Positions 47,811 to 60,500 of a stretch of 64,000 bases of DNA are shown one piece after another. The DNA is from Oreocharis arfaki. Lineage: Eukaryota; Chordata; Aves; Passeriformes; Paramythiidae. A model generated the notes under the pieces. The model saw nothing but the letters and a program-made list of their open reading frames with translations. It was not told the origin of the DNA and made no database searches. The position numbers and the translations under genes were made by a program. Numbering within the stretch: the stretch's first letter is position 1; every line of letters starts with the position of its first letter. The DNA is taken from contig VZRR01014172.1 in assembly GCA_013398015.1 (NCBI GenBank), positions 1 to 64,000 of the forward strand. The letters run 5' to 3'.

Positions 47811-50800
47811 CCCAGCATCCAAATTTGCCTGGACTTTCAATTATCCAGACAATAATGAAAACATGTTGGCCAGGCGAGCGCTCGGGTTACAATCACAAAT
47901 TCTTACTTCAATAACAGCCATAAAACAGAGACCCAAAGCATGTTTTTTGCTTTTTTTCCAAACATTAGCAACTCATCTGATACTTAGGCCACGGATCCAG
48001 TTTCCTGCAGGCTGATGACATGTGAGACCACAACCCTGAGGCTGATATTAAATTATACATATATACATATATAAATATACAGAGAGAAAACCTGTGAAAT
48101 TACAGACACAGATGTGTTATTGGTGTCATAATTTTTTTCCATTAAACACCATATTAGCTTTATCCCCTCTCTATACTCGAAAATCTTCGCATATAAAAGA
48201 TGAATGGCAACTTCTCCAGGGGATCCCTGCGGTTTAACCTTGTTACAGGAGGTCAGACACAACACACAAACTCTGTTGGTACAAAGATGGCTGGAAAATG
48301 GGATTATTCCTCAGCTCTCCCTTCCAAAGGGAAGGCAACTTTCCCATCCCTGCTCCAGCACCCCAAAAGGACTCGAGCCTTGCTCTCAGAGAAGCTTCAG
48401 GAGCACATTTGGTCAAGGAAGAACCAACCAGAGGCTGACTGGCAGCACAGACACTGCTGAAATGCTGACCCACGATGATTTGGGGTGAATGAGCCCAGAT
48501 TCCCACCTGGTTTTGACGCCTTGGGGTTTCACTTTTATATTTTCAAACCCTGCACTGCCTGGTGTGTGACTGTGCAGTTCCTTGCAGCCTGTGAGCTGCT
48601 GCTCTCTCAGGCCAGGCAGGCAGAACAAAGCCTCTCCAAGGACACCCAGCCTGTCCCAGGCCCAAAATGTGCAAACCAACATCTTGGGAAGGGGGGTGAG
48701 CTTGGGGAAATTACATCATTTAGCTGAAGTTTTAATTGGTGAATTTATGCTGATGTGCAAATGGACCAAACCCATAAAAGTGTGAAGAACTCGTGACCTA
48801 TCACCCATCTCGGGGTCCATCTTGGGGTCCGCCTTTTTGGATGTAGCCTTTGCAAATAAATATCCACCTCCATTCCCTTACTCCTGTCTGGTCTCTGTTT
48901 CTAGGTAGCCTCCCAAGGCATGATTTCCACTGCTGACCCCCAGTTTAAATCTCTCCCTGCTCCTCTCACACAGCCAGACCGAGCTCTTTGGCTGCTGGGG
49001 GTGCCAGCTCTGCTGACAGCTCTCTGCTCTTCTGGGTGGCAGGGAGTCCTTTAAATGTAAAACTAAATGAATTAATTAATAATAAGCAGAGGTGGTCAGA
49101 AAGTGCATTTGAAAAATAACTCAGCTCTCTGCCCTGCTTGCCAGCCCTGTTTTCTCCCCAAACACAGCCCAGGAAGAAGAATCTCTGCTTTCACTCACCC
49201 TATTTTCTAAAACTCCTGCTCTGAGCCCACGTTCCAGCTCTTACATCTCTACCACGACCCCATGAATTCATAAAAAGGGACTTGATGAACACAACAGAGT
49301 AATTCCGACAGCATCTGGGGTGGGTTTATTGTGGGAATACACATCCCTTCACCAGGAGGGTTTAGCTGCTGCCTGCTCCTGGAGAGGAGCCCCATTTTCC
49401 AGTAGAATTCCTTCATTTTCAGGTTCTCTTCTTCCAGGAGCTGGGTTAGGGGCTCGAGAAGAACCCCCAAAATGTTCCCTGTCACTTTCCCACCTCAGAC
49501 CTCACCCGACCACCACCTTTCCCACCTTCCCCAGTCTCCCTGTGCACGGGGCTCAGGCAGCAAGGACAATCCCCAGCCTGAGCAGCTCCAGAGAAGGAAA
49601 ATTCTCTCCACAGGAACCACTGGCCACAGAGGAAATCCCCCAAAAGTTTTCTCCTTGGAGGGGCAGCAGTTTAGGGAGCCAAGGGAGGGCTTCAAATCCT
49701 GGAGGAAAAGCCTGGATGCCCCAAGAAGAGGGAAACCAGCAGTGAGTAGCAATTGGGCACATGCTGAATTTACAAATTTATTTCCCAGCTCTCTTAAAGC
49801 AGCGGTGATGGGAATTATTTTATGTAAGCGGAAGGAAGCAGTGCTGTGTAATTTGGGATTTAATTGATGCATTTAACTGATGATTATTTTCACCCTCTTA
49901 TCTCACGGATTTGGTGTGAGCCTGAGCTCCAGCTTTTGAGCAGGTTTTCCCAGGAGTTTTTTGGGCTGCTGGGAGATGCTGCAAACCAGGACCCAACCCT
50001 TTGGCAAGGACGTCTCACCAGCAGCCAGGCACAGGAGGCAAATCCCACCACTGCAGTTAATACCTGCAGGTATGAGAGACAAAGAGAGATACCAAATCCT
50101 TGATTTCTCTCAGTGACCATTGGGATTCCACGAGGAAAAGCCTCCTTCTGCCCCAGCTGCTCGGCAGGCAGGACATCTGCAGCCCTCATGAATCCCACAC
50201 GAGGCATCCCAACTTCCAAAGGAAGACACCAGCAGCAGCAGCAGCAGCAGCACAATAAAGATCTTCATTATTTCTGCCTGACATTTTCATGACAGAATTC
50301 ATGTAGAACATAAAGAAAGCACAAGGCATGTTTACTGGGGGTTTTATAGTTCCATAAAACATAAATAAACAGCTTTTTAGATCAAAGCTGCAGGAATAAG
50401 GAAGCACTGTGGCTTCTGAGGCCTGACCAATTTATCACATCATCTGAAGTTGAAAGGAGCACTCCTGGCACTCCTGTTTTCCTCTGGAGCAATCCCACCT
50501 TAAAGGCACAGTGCCCGACACATGAGTACAGCTGAGGTACTTGGGCTTTCAGGGTCTTGTGGAGCCTTTTGGGGGTCACTCTGTGAGGTTCTGTAAATGG
50601 ATTGGTGACAAAGGAGCAAACAGGAGCACTTCGAGGCAAGCTGAGGGTTGATTTTCCAGGAGTACAGCTCTGCAGCTCATCCCACACCATCAGGATCAGT
50701 CCAAAAATCCAGCTTTCCTTGGAGGTGCTGGAAACTGTCGGTGTCAGTCAGCTCTGGATCCAGCCCTGGCATTCCTGAGCCCTTTAAATCCCACATGAAA

Positions 50801-51802
50801 GGAGAAAAAATGAGAATTCTCCCTAAATTTTCACCCTCCTCATGGATCCACACGTTCTTTCCCAGCCCCTTCTTCCCACTGAGTGCAAACCTGAACGTGC
50901 AGACAGGGAAATGCCTGAATTTCCAGGGGGATCTCCCTGGTTTTACTCACTCTGCTCGCCACACGCCTGGGAGGATTGGTTGGATTGTGATTCCGTGTGG
51001 TGCCATCAACTCCTGGAAACATTTAGGGACTAATGTCCAAACCCAAAGCCTGGTGTTGTTTGGTCACCATCCTAAAAACCCTTTCCCATGCCAGTTCAAG
51101 CAAACAGACACGCAGAATTCTGGTGCAAACTCGGTGTTTACCTGCACGTATTCCAGGACCTTCCATGGTTTGCTTTTCCATTCCTGCCAGAAAATGTCTG
51201 GAATATGACTTTTGAGCATTATGGATGCTCCTGCCTGGCTCAGTTTCCTGCTCTGCAGCTTCCATGGGGTGCTTTGCAGGGCTGTAGGCACTTGCAGTTA
51301 TTTTGGAACTGCATCTCCTAATATGGGGTGGTGGGAACAGAAAATTCCACATGGAACAGTCCATCTTGGGATGTATTTATTAATCTGATGCCAGGCCACT
51401 CCTAAAAATACTCCTGTGCCCATCAAGGCACCCCTTAAAGAGAAGAAAACCAAAGCAAAATCCCCACACGGGGACATTCACCCTGCTGAGTCCAGGACCT
51501 GCTCCAGCCTCAAGGATTCCCAGGTCACACTGGCTCACATGGAGCCATGGAAAGAGCATTCCCTGCCTCTGTGGGGACTGTGCCCAGCACCTGAAGGCCA
51601 GGCTGGGCTTTTTCTGCCTCACACATCATCACCCCGGGCCTGAACGAACTGGCAAGGCTGGTGATGATGCGTGAGGCCAAACAGAATCCAGCCCGAGCTG
51701 CCAGGGATGCCTCGGCTGCGAGTGCTGACAGGGCTGGAAAAAAACTGCAGGCCAGGCTGGGAGAGCTGGGTCCTGAGTCCCTGCAGCCAGTCTGAGCTCC
51801 AG
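47811..51802. other. Unique non-coding DNA, about 4 kb
   Basis: A short AT-repeat patch lies at about 48053-48080 (ATACATATATACATATATAAA). A minus-strand stretch near 49440-49330 reads as charged, helix-like protein after an acceptor-like AG but lacks a good donor. The longest frame (50648-51208, plus, 186 codons) matches nothing recognised. Confidence 0.5.
50230..50250 (+). repeat. (CAG)7 microsatellite
   Basis: Seven uninterrupted CAG units. Confidence 0.97.
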
Positions 51803-52581
51803 GGCTGGACCCAGGGCAGGACCAGGCCCAGAGATGGAGCAGAGATGGAGCAGGACCAGGCCCAGAGATGGAGCAGGGGCAGAGACGGAGCAGGACCAGG
51901 CCCAGAGCAGGAGCAGAGATGGAGCAGGAGCAGAGATGGAGCAGGACCAGGCCCAGAGCAGGAGCAGAGATGGAGCAGGACCAGGCCCAGAGATGGAGCA
52001 GGGGCAGAGACGGAGCAGGACCAGGCCCAGAGCAGGAGCAGAGATGGAGCAGGACCAGGCCCAGAGCAGGAACAGAGATGGAGCAGNNNNNNNNNNNNNN
52101 NNNNNNNNNNNNNNNNNNNNNNNNNNNNNNNNNNNNNNNNNNNNNNNNNNNNNNNNNNNNNNNNNNNNNNNNNNNNNNNNNNNNNNNNNNNNNNNNNNNN
52201 NNNNNNNNNNNNNNNNNNNNNNNNNNNNNNNNNNNNNNNNNNNNNNNNNNNNNNNNNNNNNNNNNNNNNNNNNNNNNNNNNNNNGCAGGACTAGACCCAG
52301 GGCAGGCCCAGAGATGGAGCAGGACCAGAGATGGAGCAGGCCCAAGCCCAGGGCAGGCCCAGAGATGGAGCAGGCCCAGGGCAGGACCAGAGATGGAACA
52401 AGACCAGAGATGGAACAAGACCAGAGATGGAACAAGACCAGAGATGGAACAAGACCAGAGATGGAACAGGACCAGAGATGGAGCAGGACTAGACCCAGGG
52501 CAGGCCCAGAGATGGAGCAGGACCAGAGATGGAGCAGGCCCAGAGATGGAGCAGGCCCAGGCCCAGGGCAGGCCCAGTGCT
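51803..52581 (+). repeat. Minisatellite of 11-, 17- and 23-bp modules, containing an assembly gap
   Basis: The array is built from AGAGATGGAGCAGGACC (17 bases), the same with an added AGGCCC (23), and a short AGAGCAGGAGC (11). The module lengths differ by 6. The right part has four near-perfect copies of a 17-base AACAAG variant (ACCAGAGATGGAACAAG). Long open frames on both strands (up to about 360 codons, including the unknown bases) come from the repeat and the gap, not from a gene. Confidence 0.95.
52087..52284. other. Assembly gap, 198 unknown bases
   Basis: A run of N inside the minisatellite. Repeat sequence of the same family borders both sides, so the gap most likely hides more units. 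Its real length is unknown. Confidence 0.98.
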
Positions 52582-53423
52582 GCACAAGAGGTGCTGGGAG
52601 CCCAGGGCATGGACCAGCCGTGTCCTGGCAGTGTCAGTCATTGGAGGGGCTTTCCCTGCAGCTTTCCTCGGTGTGAGAGGACAGGAGGGTCCCTCACCTG
52701 CCTGGACACCCCTTTCCCAGCCCATTTCCCTGCCGTGGTTATGTCAGGGTGTGTTTGTGCTCCACCCTCTCCTCAGTGCTCCCGAGCCAGGCCATGCTGC
52801 CGGAGCAGCATCCGTGCAAGGAGGGACCTTCCCGTGCCATCCCTAGTGCCACAGACACACCAGGTTGTCCCTGAGCACTCCAGAGTGGGTAATTTTATCC
52901 CAAATGTGCCTGTCTAAAAATATCTCACGTCTGTGTTTTTTGACCAGATGCCCAGGACCGTGAAAATTTTTCCGTAGGAAAAAAAGCTGAAAAAAACCCT
53001 TAAACCCATAACATCTTGGAATGATTTGACCACTTTCTTCTCAGGACATTCTCTCCTTTTTTATACCATGATGGGGTTTCTCCTGAGTTTAAAACATCAA
53101 TTTGGCCTAACATGAGGAGAGTGTTCCGTCTTCCAAACCGTAAAGATCAGAGACTATAAACTGTTGTTCCTTAAATGTTTCATGGCAAAAGGCATTCAAA
53201 GCGTAACATTAACACAAAGTTTTTCTGTAAAACAATCTGGGAAGTGTAATCTGTGTAAGAGGTTTTTTATGCACCGTGGCTAATTGCTCCTGACAGTATG
53301 ATTTTACATCAGGCATTTTTAGTAAATTCAACACCATCCCGACTTTACATCAGGTAATATTCCTTACAACTCCTCAAATCCTGCCTACGTCTAAATTACT
53401 GCTGCAGAGTGATGTTTGGGGGC
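52582..53423. other. Unique non-coding DNA
   Basis: No feature recognised. Confidence 0.55.

Positions 53424-53482
<59 letters not shown>
53424..53482 (+). repeat. (TAT)17 microsatellite after a T run
   Basis: An uninterrupted TAT/ATT array of about 17 units (53431-53482) follows seven T bases. It is purer, so probably younger or more mutable, than the ATT/ACT array at 12198. Confidence 0.97.
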
Positions 53483-53483
<1 letters not shown>

Positions 53484-53855
53484 GCTGCAAAATATTGGGA
53501 GCAAATTCTCTCTCGTCTCGCAGTTGTGGCAAACTGGGAACAACTTTATGGGATTCTTCCACTCCTCTCCGTGGAGTCAGGAGGGGTTTTCACACCTCGT
53601 GCACACATCAAAGTGCACTGTGGTGGACCAAGGGCTCGTGCGTGGGGGCACGGCAGGCTTGTGGTCACCTCTGGATGGAGGAGGATGGAGATGTTCCCAG
53701 CCTGGGAGGCTGAACCTTGAAATGCTTAAAATTCAGATTCTAAACCTGTTTGAAACAGCCACTTTTGAAATGTCAGGGTTTTACAGAGCCTGGCTCGGGG
53801 TTACCTCACCTGGCATACACCTGGAGGTGCCAGCAGGAGGCAGGTGGTGGCACCC

Positions 53856-53989
53856 CATAGAATCATGGAATGGTTTGGGTCACAAAGGACCTGAGAGACC
53901 AGCTCAATCCAGCCCCTGCCATGGGCAGGGACACCTTCCACTAGCCCAGGTTGCTCCAAGCCCTGCCCAGAGTGGTTTTGGACACTCCT
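53856..53989 (-). mobile_element. CR1 LINE, 3' end, minus strand
   Basis: It begins CATAGAATCATGGAATGGTT and continues with 'AGCCCCTGCCATGGGCAGGG', 'ACACCTTCCACTAGCCCAGG' and 'TTGCTCCAAGCCCTGCCCAG', the reverse complement of the CR1 3' end seen at 24934-25069. Confidence 0.93.
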
Positions 53990-56629
53990 GATGCCTCTCT
54001 AAGCAGCGCTGTGCCATTCCCAAGAGTTTTTCCACACCTTTGGATGAGACTTCCACATCAACAGGCCCTGTGGTCCAGCCTCCTTTGCCAGGCTGACTGA
54101 CCTGTGCATGAGGCTGATTCATGTGCACACACACGTGAAAAAACTCCTTTTGACCAACTCATTCTACCTTATAAAATATGGGTTATAAAAAGTTTATGGA
54201 GCCTGTTCCTCCGAGGGGCTCATTCCAGAGCACACTACGCAAAACCCGGCTCTTTTATGGCATGGGAGAAAAGGGGCTCAGTCTGTGCCACCACAGGACC
54301 CAGGGGCAGGACTGGGCTTCCAAATGGACCACACAGCCTTGCCCGGGTTGCTGCGAGGGCAGCGAATGAATTTGTGCCTGGGGTTAGTTGACAAGTGAGG
54401 AAACACTGGTTCTTTCTGCTGGAAATTCCCCCTCGCCCCAGCCATGAGCAGCTCCACCTGAAAGGTCAAAAAGGAGCTGATGGGATCAAGTGTGGGCCTT
54501 CAACAGGCACCACAGAGGCACAGAAACTCCAGACAAACCCACCTGGAGCTGCCTTTGCCAGGGACAAAGGTTCTCCCTGAGGTGGCTTCACCCAGCTCAG
54601 GTCACTCAGAGGAGGGAAGGGAGCTCCAGAGGATTGTTAGGAGCACGTGGATTGATCCCCTCCTGAAAAGAGGGATTTGACTCCTGGCAGTTGCTGCACC
54701 TGAGCACAGCGAGGGCAATAATTAATGCCCAGAGCGTGACATCTATGAAAATTAGAGAGTAAATCGGGATCAATGCTGAGACCATATAAAACACTTTATG
54801 TGGAGGCTCAGACCAAAATCGTTTTCACTCCACCCATCCCCTAAACACTTTAACTGGGGTTCCATCTCCTGCCCTGCTCTTTGTTCTGCCTGAAACTCCC
54901 CCCACCCCCTGCCCTTTGAGCCTTTCCAAGGATGACCTTGACCTGCTGGAGAGACCCTGCTGCCCTCCCTGCTTTCAAGTCTTTGCCTCAGCCATTGAAC
55001 TCCACTCCCGGCTCGAAGATCTAACAAAGAGCTGTTTCTGCAGGTGGAGCTGCTTCCAAAACGCCACCGACCGATCCTGAAATAAATTTATTTAATTAAA
55101 TTGTATTTCATTTACGGTATGATCCGCACAGTGTAACACAGATTCACTCCTGGCTCATGTCTTGGGGTTATTCTGGGATAACTGAGGCATTTCTTGCTGA
55201 AGAGAACAAATCTGGGCCCTGTCCTACAGGCAAAGCAGCAGCAAAGCTCTCCTGGCACAGGATTTAATCTCACCTCTTTTCACAGGGCTGCAGCTCACAC
55301 TTGGCTTTGCTGAGGAAAGCTGCAGCAGGCACTGGGGGAAGAACTTCTACCTCTGAACTGTGGCAGAACTAAAAGGGCACCAGCATCTTCCCCAGGGTCA
55401 CCAGGCTGTGCTCTCTACAAAGGTTAAACAACCTTATGGAAAATCCTTTCGAATAAAAGGGACACAGAGTCCCCAAAAGCTGCTGAATTTTGGGGCTCTG
55501 CTGGTGATTTTCACTCAGTGTTTATCTTTTTCACTGAAAGTTGATGTAAATCTGCAGTGGGACCCTCCCTGTCTGACCATTCCCCATCCCCTCAGAGCTG
55601 CCAGCCCACAGGGGATGCTCCCCCCTGCCCCATCTCCTGAGTAGCCAGACAGGAATTGTTTAAAACTTTCCTCTGCTGGGTTCCTAAAGGACTCACACCA
55701 GCACCATCCTCAGGATCCTGTGGCACCACGATCCTAAATAAGACAAAGACCACTCACAACAACATTACAGAGACCCTTAAGCTTTACTCTCATCATTCCT
55801 GATCCAAACTCTTAATTTAGGTGATCTGGACCAGTTCACCCCCAGATTTATTCCACGTGTTCAGCAAATCGGTTTCCTCAGCGCGGGGCTGAATTATTCA
55901 TTATACTTTCTTTTTTTTTTTTGCCCTAGGATGCAGAAGTTACTAAAAGGTTCCTTTCTTGTATAAAGCATTTTCGTGTTTGAGTATTAATTTTTAAAAT
56001 CTCCTGCAAACCCACGGTACTTTGCAGCTGTTTGCTTTAGCCCTTCCCGAATTTGTCATGAAGGCTTGCGGGAGTGCACGCTCAGGCACACGCAGAGATA
56101 AACTTACACAAACACGTGTTCACAAATTTAATGCTGGTTTTTCTATTACTCTGGCTCCTCAGGCATTCGTGTCAGCCTTGCAACCTGGGTTTGGGTCAGA
56201 AACACAACTCAGAGTGTGCTGAGCTGAAGGTGGACAGGGGAGCTCTGTAATTTAAGCTCTGGACAAGTGTTCAGTGGAGGAAAAAGTCCTTTACAAGCCC
56301 CAAGGTCCATCTCTCATCATCAGATGAACACATCCACCCATCTCACCAGGGCAGCACGCCTGGCACCTCATTTCTGAAGGAGATGACCCCATTTTTGGTG
56401 GTGCAGTACCAAAACCCATCAAATACAACGTTGTGTGCAGTGTTAATCCTGAATTCGTGGCCAGGCAGCACACAAACCTCCAGCTTCTATCTGCTCCTTC
56501 TGCTTTGTGTGCCCACTTCTGCTGGGAAATGGAGCATTTTAAAAGCTTCAGCAGCTCCATGAGGTCACTGTAGCTACAGAAAGCTGTAAAAACTGCCTGG
56601 GTTGATGGCTCAAGCAGCCACAGGTCTTT
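53990..56629. other. Unique non-coding DNA, about 2.6 kb
   Basis: No repeat or exon recognised. A T12 run is at 55911-55922. Confidence 0.55.
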
Positions 56630-56790
56630 TTCATTACAGAACAGATATAACTCTATGAAATTATTATAATAATAACATCATTTATTTCAACAGGACTGAA
56701 GCAAAAAAGCTTTATGATAGTGTTTTATATGCAACATGTGCGCCATAAATATTTCCATAAAAACGTGCATTAAAATATAAAGTTGGCAGA
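56630..56790. promoter_or_regulatory. Candidate conserved non-coding block
   Basis: A repeat-free AT-rich block with TTTTATATGCAACATGTGCG and CCATAAATATTTCCATAAAA, and no sizeable open frame. It is judged by texture only. Confidence 0.2.
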
Positions 56791-57026
56791 AAGAAATCAA
56801 AAGTCAGGAGGAAAAAGAAAAAAAAAATCCAGTTAAAGGAGCATTAAACCATAAGGCAGGGAGCAGGGAGCCCCTGCCAGTCAGGGCAACAGGCTGCTCT
56901 TTCTCTGGTTTCAGCTACCTCCCAGCACAAAGGAAAGAGCCAAGTGGCCCTGGAGAAAGTCCCTGATAAACTCCCACTCACTTCCCCAGGTTTCACTCCT
57001 CCCTCCTGGGCGGCAGGAAGCAGGCA

Positions 57027-57150
57027 TCCCAGAATCCCAGAATGGTTTGGGTTGGAAGGGGCATTAAAGATCATCTCGTTCCAACCCACCTTCCACGATC
57101 CCAGGGTGCTCCAAGCCCCGTCCAGCCTGGCCTTGGACACTGCCAGGGAT
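57027..57150 (-). mobile_element. CR1 LINE, 3' end, minus strand
   Basis: TCCCAGAATCCCAGAATGGT, 'TTGGGTTGGAAGGGGCATTA', 'AAGATCATCTCGTTCCAACC', 'AGCCCCGTCCAGCCTGGCCT', 'TGGACACTGCCAGGGATGGG': the reverse complement of the classic avian CR1 3' end. The copy is short and well preserved. Confidence 0.95.
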
Positions 57151-57443
57151 GGGGGGTCTCGGGACAGGAGGCTGAGGCTGAAGTTGAAGCCAGAGCTCAC
57201 AGAGCCCCAGGAGACCCTCCAGGGCTGCCCTTCGCTCTCACCTGACTCAGGACTCAGGGGCTGGGCTCAGGTCTCTGTTCCTCACACAGGACCTGTGGTG
57301 ATTCCTGTTATCTCGGGGGGAAATTCTCTGATGTCATGGTCCTGAGCAGGCGCAGAGCCTGGCACTGCACCAGGGCTCTCTCCAGCTCTCCCTCCTTCTC
57401 TTCAAACACCACTTTGAGGGGTCACAGTTATTGGCTTCAGATT
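57151..57443. other. Unique non-coding DNA
   Basis: No feature recognised between two CR1 loci. Confidence 0.5.
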
Positions 57444-57522
57444 TAGAATCACAGAATGTCCTGAGCTGGAAGGGACCCCCCAGGGTCACAGATCCAGCTC
57501 CTGGCCCTGCACAGACACCCCA
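57444..57522 (-). mobile_element. CR1 LINE, extreme 3' end, minus strand
   Basis: TAGAATCACAGAATGTCCTG, 'AGCTGGAAGGGACCCCCCAG' and 'CAGCTCCTGGCCCTGCACAG', the reverse complement of a CR1 3' end of the same type as 5199-5494. On the element's strand it directly follows the shared tail segment. Confidence 0.93.
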
Positions 57523-57630
57523 CTGTCCTGTCCTGTGCTGTCCCTCTGTGTCACCCCCTGGGACACCCACACTGAGGCAGCTGGGCCCTGCAGCTCCAGC
57601 ACTAGGTGGGGATGCAGAAAAAGTTGAGTT
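57523..57630 (-). repeat. CR1-associated tail segment shared with the 33.7-kb locus
   Basis: Its reverse complement matches 33651-33745: TTAACTCAACTTTTTCTGCA, CCCCACCTAGTGCTGGAGCT, CTGCCTCAGTGTGGGTGTCC, then GGACAG-type short repeats. It lies between two CR1 3' ends, so this locus has a CR1 end / tail / CR1 end order. Confidence 0.85.
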
Positions 57631-57967
57631 AAATCACAGAATCAGAGCCAGGGTATGCTGAGCTGGGAGGACCCACAGGGATCATCCAGTCCAGCTCCTG
57701 GCCCTGCCCAGACACCCCAAAATCCTACCCTGTGCATCCCTGGGAGCAGTGCCCAAACCCTCCTGGAGCTCTTAGGGCTGTGCCCATTCCCCGGGGAGCC
57801 TGGGCAGTGCCCAGCACCCTCTGGGGAAAGAACCTTTCCCAAAATCCAACCTAACCGTGCCCTGGCACAGCTCCAGCCGTTCCCTGGCTCCTGTCCCTGG
57901 CACAGAGATCGGAGCTGCCCCTCAGGAGGAGCTGCAGCCCCTGAGGTCTCCCCTGGGGCCCCTCCTG
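57631..57967 (-). mobile_element. CR1 LINE, 3' end, minus strand
   Basis: AAATCACAGAATCAGAGCCA, 'GGATCATCCAGTCCAGCTCC', 'CTGCCCAGACACCCCAAAAT', 'AGGGCTGTGCCCATTCCCCG', 'CCTGGCTCCTGTCCCTGGCA' and 'GATCGGAGCTGCCCCTCAGG', the reverse complement of the copy at 5199-5494 over nearly its full length. The copy is well preserved. Confidence 0.95.
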
Positions 57968-60269
57968 CATCACCAAACTCCTGAACACGAACGACACAGA
58001 TAAATCCAACCAAGGGATGGAAAGCAGCCACGGACTTTCTGAAGAAGCCCAGGAGCTCTCAGGTGCCACCCCAGCCCCAGCTCCCGGCCCTGCTGCCAGC
58101 CCCAGGCACTGTTTACACCGCGAGCACCCACACAACAAAATTCTGCTTCCCAGGCCAATTCTGCTGCAATCCATCATCCCCCAGCAGACTTGTCAGATTG
58201 GTTTGTCTACAAATATGTTCACACTTGGAAATATCTCCCTTCTGTGAGCAGCAAGCCATTAAACATGCATTTCTCTGGTTTTCCCATCTTGCTCTCGGTA
58301 CATAAAATCAGTTCTCTGCTTTTGTCCCCTGTAAATGCCTATTCCACATTTTTGCATGTTTTAAATATTCACGCATATGAAAGAAGCTGTAAAAACATCG
58401 CAGGGCTTATTTATTATTTAGTGCACACACTTTTTGCTGCAGAATACCAAAATAAAAAGACATTTTACTCGATTTTTTTTTTTCATTTCCTTTGTATTTC
58501 ATTTCCATTACTCTCCTCGTTAAAGTTTAAAATCGACTTTGTTTCCTGACAGTGGAGATTTCTGTGGCTCTGAGGCAGGGAATACATCTGTACCTGCTGG
58601 CAGGGGTGGGGGGGAGATGCTCAGGGAGCTTTTGGTTCATCATCCCAGAGTCCAGAGGGTATCAGGGAAGCTCAATCCATGCTGGCACAGCTGGAGAATT
58701 CACCCCATCCCTCAGGACACAACCCCAGCTTTCAACTATCTCCATCCCCAGGCACCTGAACTCCAGCTTCTTTTATTTTTGCAACAGCTCCACACTCCAC
58801 AAATCCCTCATTCCCACCAGGAATCACTCGTGCAGAAAATCCCTGTGTGGCTGGGCCTGACCCTGGCATCGGGCAGTGGATGTCACTTTTCCAAGTGTCT
58901 CAAACAACTCTTTCTCTGGAAGGGGCTGGATCTTGTCACTGGTGCCATAAAAACTGACTCCTTTTCTAGGGAATTTCAGAGATCCCTCGCTCCTGGATCA
59001 GGTGCCTGTTCCCAGGGCCAGGCCTCAGCACTGCAGTGAGACGTGGAGAAGGGCAGACAGGCAATACAATGAGTTTTTAGCATATTTCTGTGCTGTTTTA
59101 TAACACAGAAGTTCAACAGCACAATTGTAAAACCCCTTAAACGTGCTGCACAAACACCCCATTATTGAGTACGGTGGGATATAATCTTGTCTTGCCAGGG
59201 AGCTGCACTGGGGAACTTAAAATACACTTTACGTTGTTTTATTCTGGGGTTTTTCACCAGTTCTTCCAAAGATTTTAGATATCCTTTCTATTTCTGGCTT
59301 TGAGGTGGGCACACATCCCTCTGGAACTGTAAACATTAAATCCTTGCCCCCTCTCCCGGAAAGAAGGGAATGGATTTTCCTCACCTTCCTGCTCCCAGGG
59401 AACAGCACCACGTCAGGCAGCTCAGATGGATTGATAGGAGAGAATTCCCTGAGCTCCCCAGGCTGGAAGAGGACGTGACCAACTCCACCGGTTCCAAGGA
59501 ATGCCGTTGTGAAATCCAGGGAGCTGGGCCTGAAACGAGGGAGAGTTTTCCTTGTGGGCACATCCCGTGTGCGGGGAACAACAGGCATTTCCTGGGGGAT
59601 ATTCCTCACTTCTGGGTTTTTAATTTACTAGAGAGCTCAGGAGCCCTCACACTGTTGTCCCCAAACTGTGGGGACAGAATCGTGCACAGTGCTAATTGTT
59701 ACTGGTAATCACATCACTGATTACCCTGGGACGGTGTAATTACACGTTAATTAACGCACTGGGGTATTTAGAAGGTGGGATGTCAGGGGTTCTGGGCATT
59801 GTTGCTGCCACACACCCTCCAGGCTCCTCCAGCTCCCACCTACGAGAGGAAAGAGATCCTTCTCTCAACACCCTGGTAACTCAGGGGTTACACTGAGGCT
59901 ACTCCAGATCAAAGCAGGGGTAGGTGACTGTCCCTGAGGCTGGCAGCTCCCCTCAGCCCTTGTTTATCAGGTCAGAAGCACACACAGCCCCCGCTGCCCG
60001 CTCTGGGATGCTGAACTGAGGGATTTTAATTATGGGTTTGTGGCGGTCAAGGCGGTGCAAAAAGCATCCCAAAAAACCGCTGAATTATTGTTGTGCGTGT
60101 GCCCCAGGGTGTGTGAGCGTGCTCGGAGCACTGAGCGCCCCAAAGCATCAGGTAATCCTGGGAGACAGAAGGAACAGAACAACACAACAGGATCCTGGAA
60201 CATTTCAGTGTCCTGTTGACTCGTGAGATTGGAGCAGACAGGTACAGCCCAAAGACAACATGATCTAAA
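57968..60269. other. Unique non-coding DNA, about 2.3 kb
   Basis: 58340-58530 is AT-rich. No gene or repeat recognised. Confidence 0.55.
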
Positions 60270-60500
60270 CGTGGGCCAAGCTCTAACACACAGCAGGAAT
60301 GTCTAATTTTAGTCTGTCCAGTTTTGGCAATGTCACCTTTAATTGCATGGCTCATTTGAATTGTAAAACACCTTTAAAAGCTAACTAGTAAAAGGAAATA
60401 GGCCATATTTTCTAGACTAGCAGTCATATTCAATTTTAACTGCAACGAAATTGGGTTTAAACAGTTAATGCACGTTAGGACTGGAGTTACTAAAGGGAAA
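60270..60500. promoter_or_regulatory. Candidate conserved non-coding element
   Basis: A repeat-free AT-rich block including ACCTTTAATTGCATGGCTCA, TTTGAATTGTAAAACACC, GCTAACTAGTAAAAGG and GGTTTAAACAGTTAATGCAC. It has TTTAATTGCAT, a homeodomain/POU-like site, and a PmeI-like GTTTAAAC palindrome. Conservation cannot be assessed. Confidence 0.25.

Noticed and set aside
49330..49440. Charged, helix-like peptide after an acceptor-like AG on the minus strand
   Set aside because: No acceptable donor follows, and the frame starts with a non-ATG codon. Weaker than the two exon-like segments kept.
50648..51208. 186-codon frame in non-repetitive sequence
   Set aside because: No recognisable family. With roughly 5% stop codons per frame position, open runs up to about 175-200 codons are expected by chance in 64 kb of six-frame sequence.
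51525..52917. Open frames of 280-361 codons on both strands
   Set aside because: They run through the 17/23-bp minisatellite and the N gap, whose unknown bases cannot contain visible stops. No independent coding signal flanks them.
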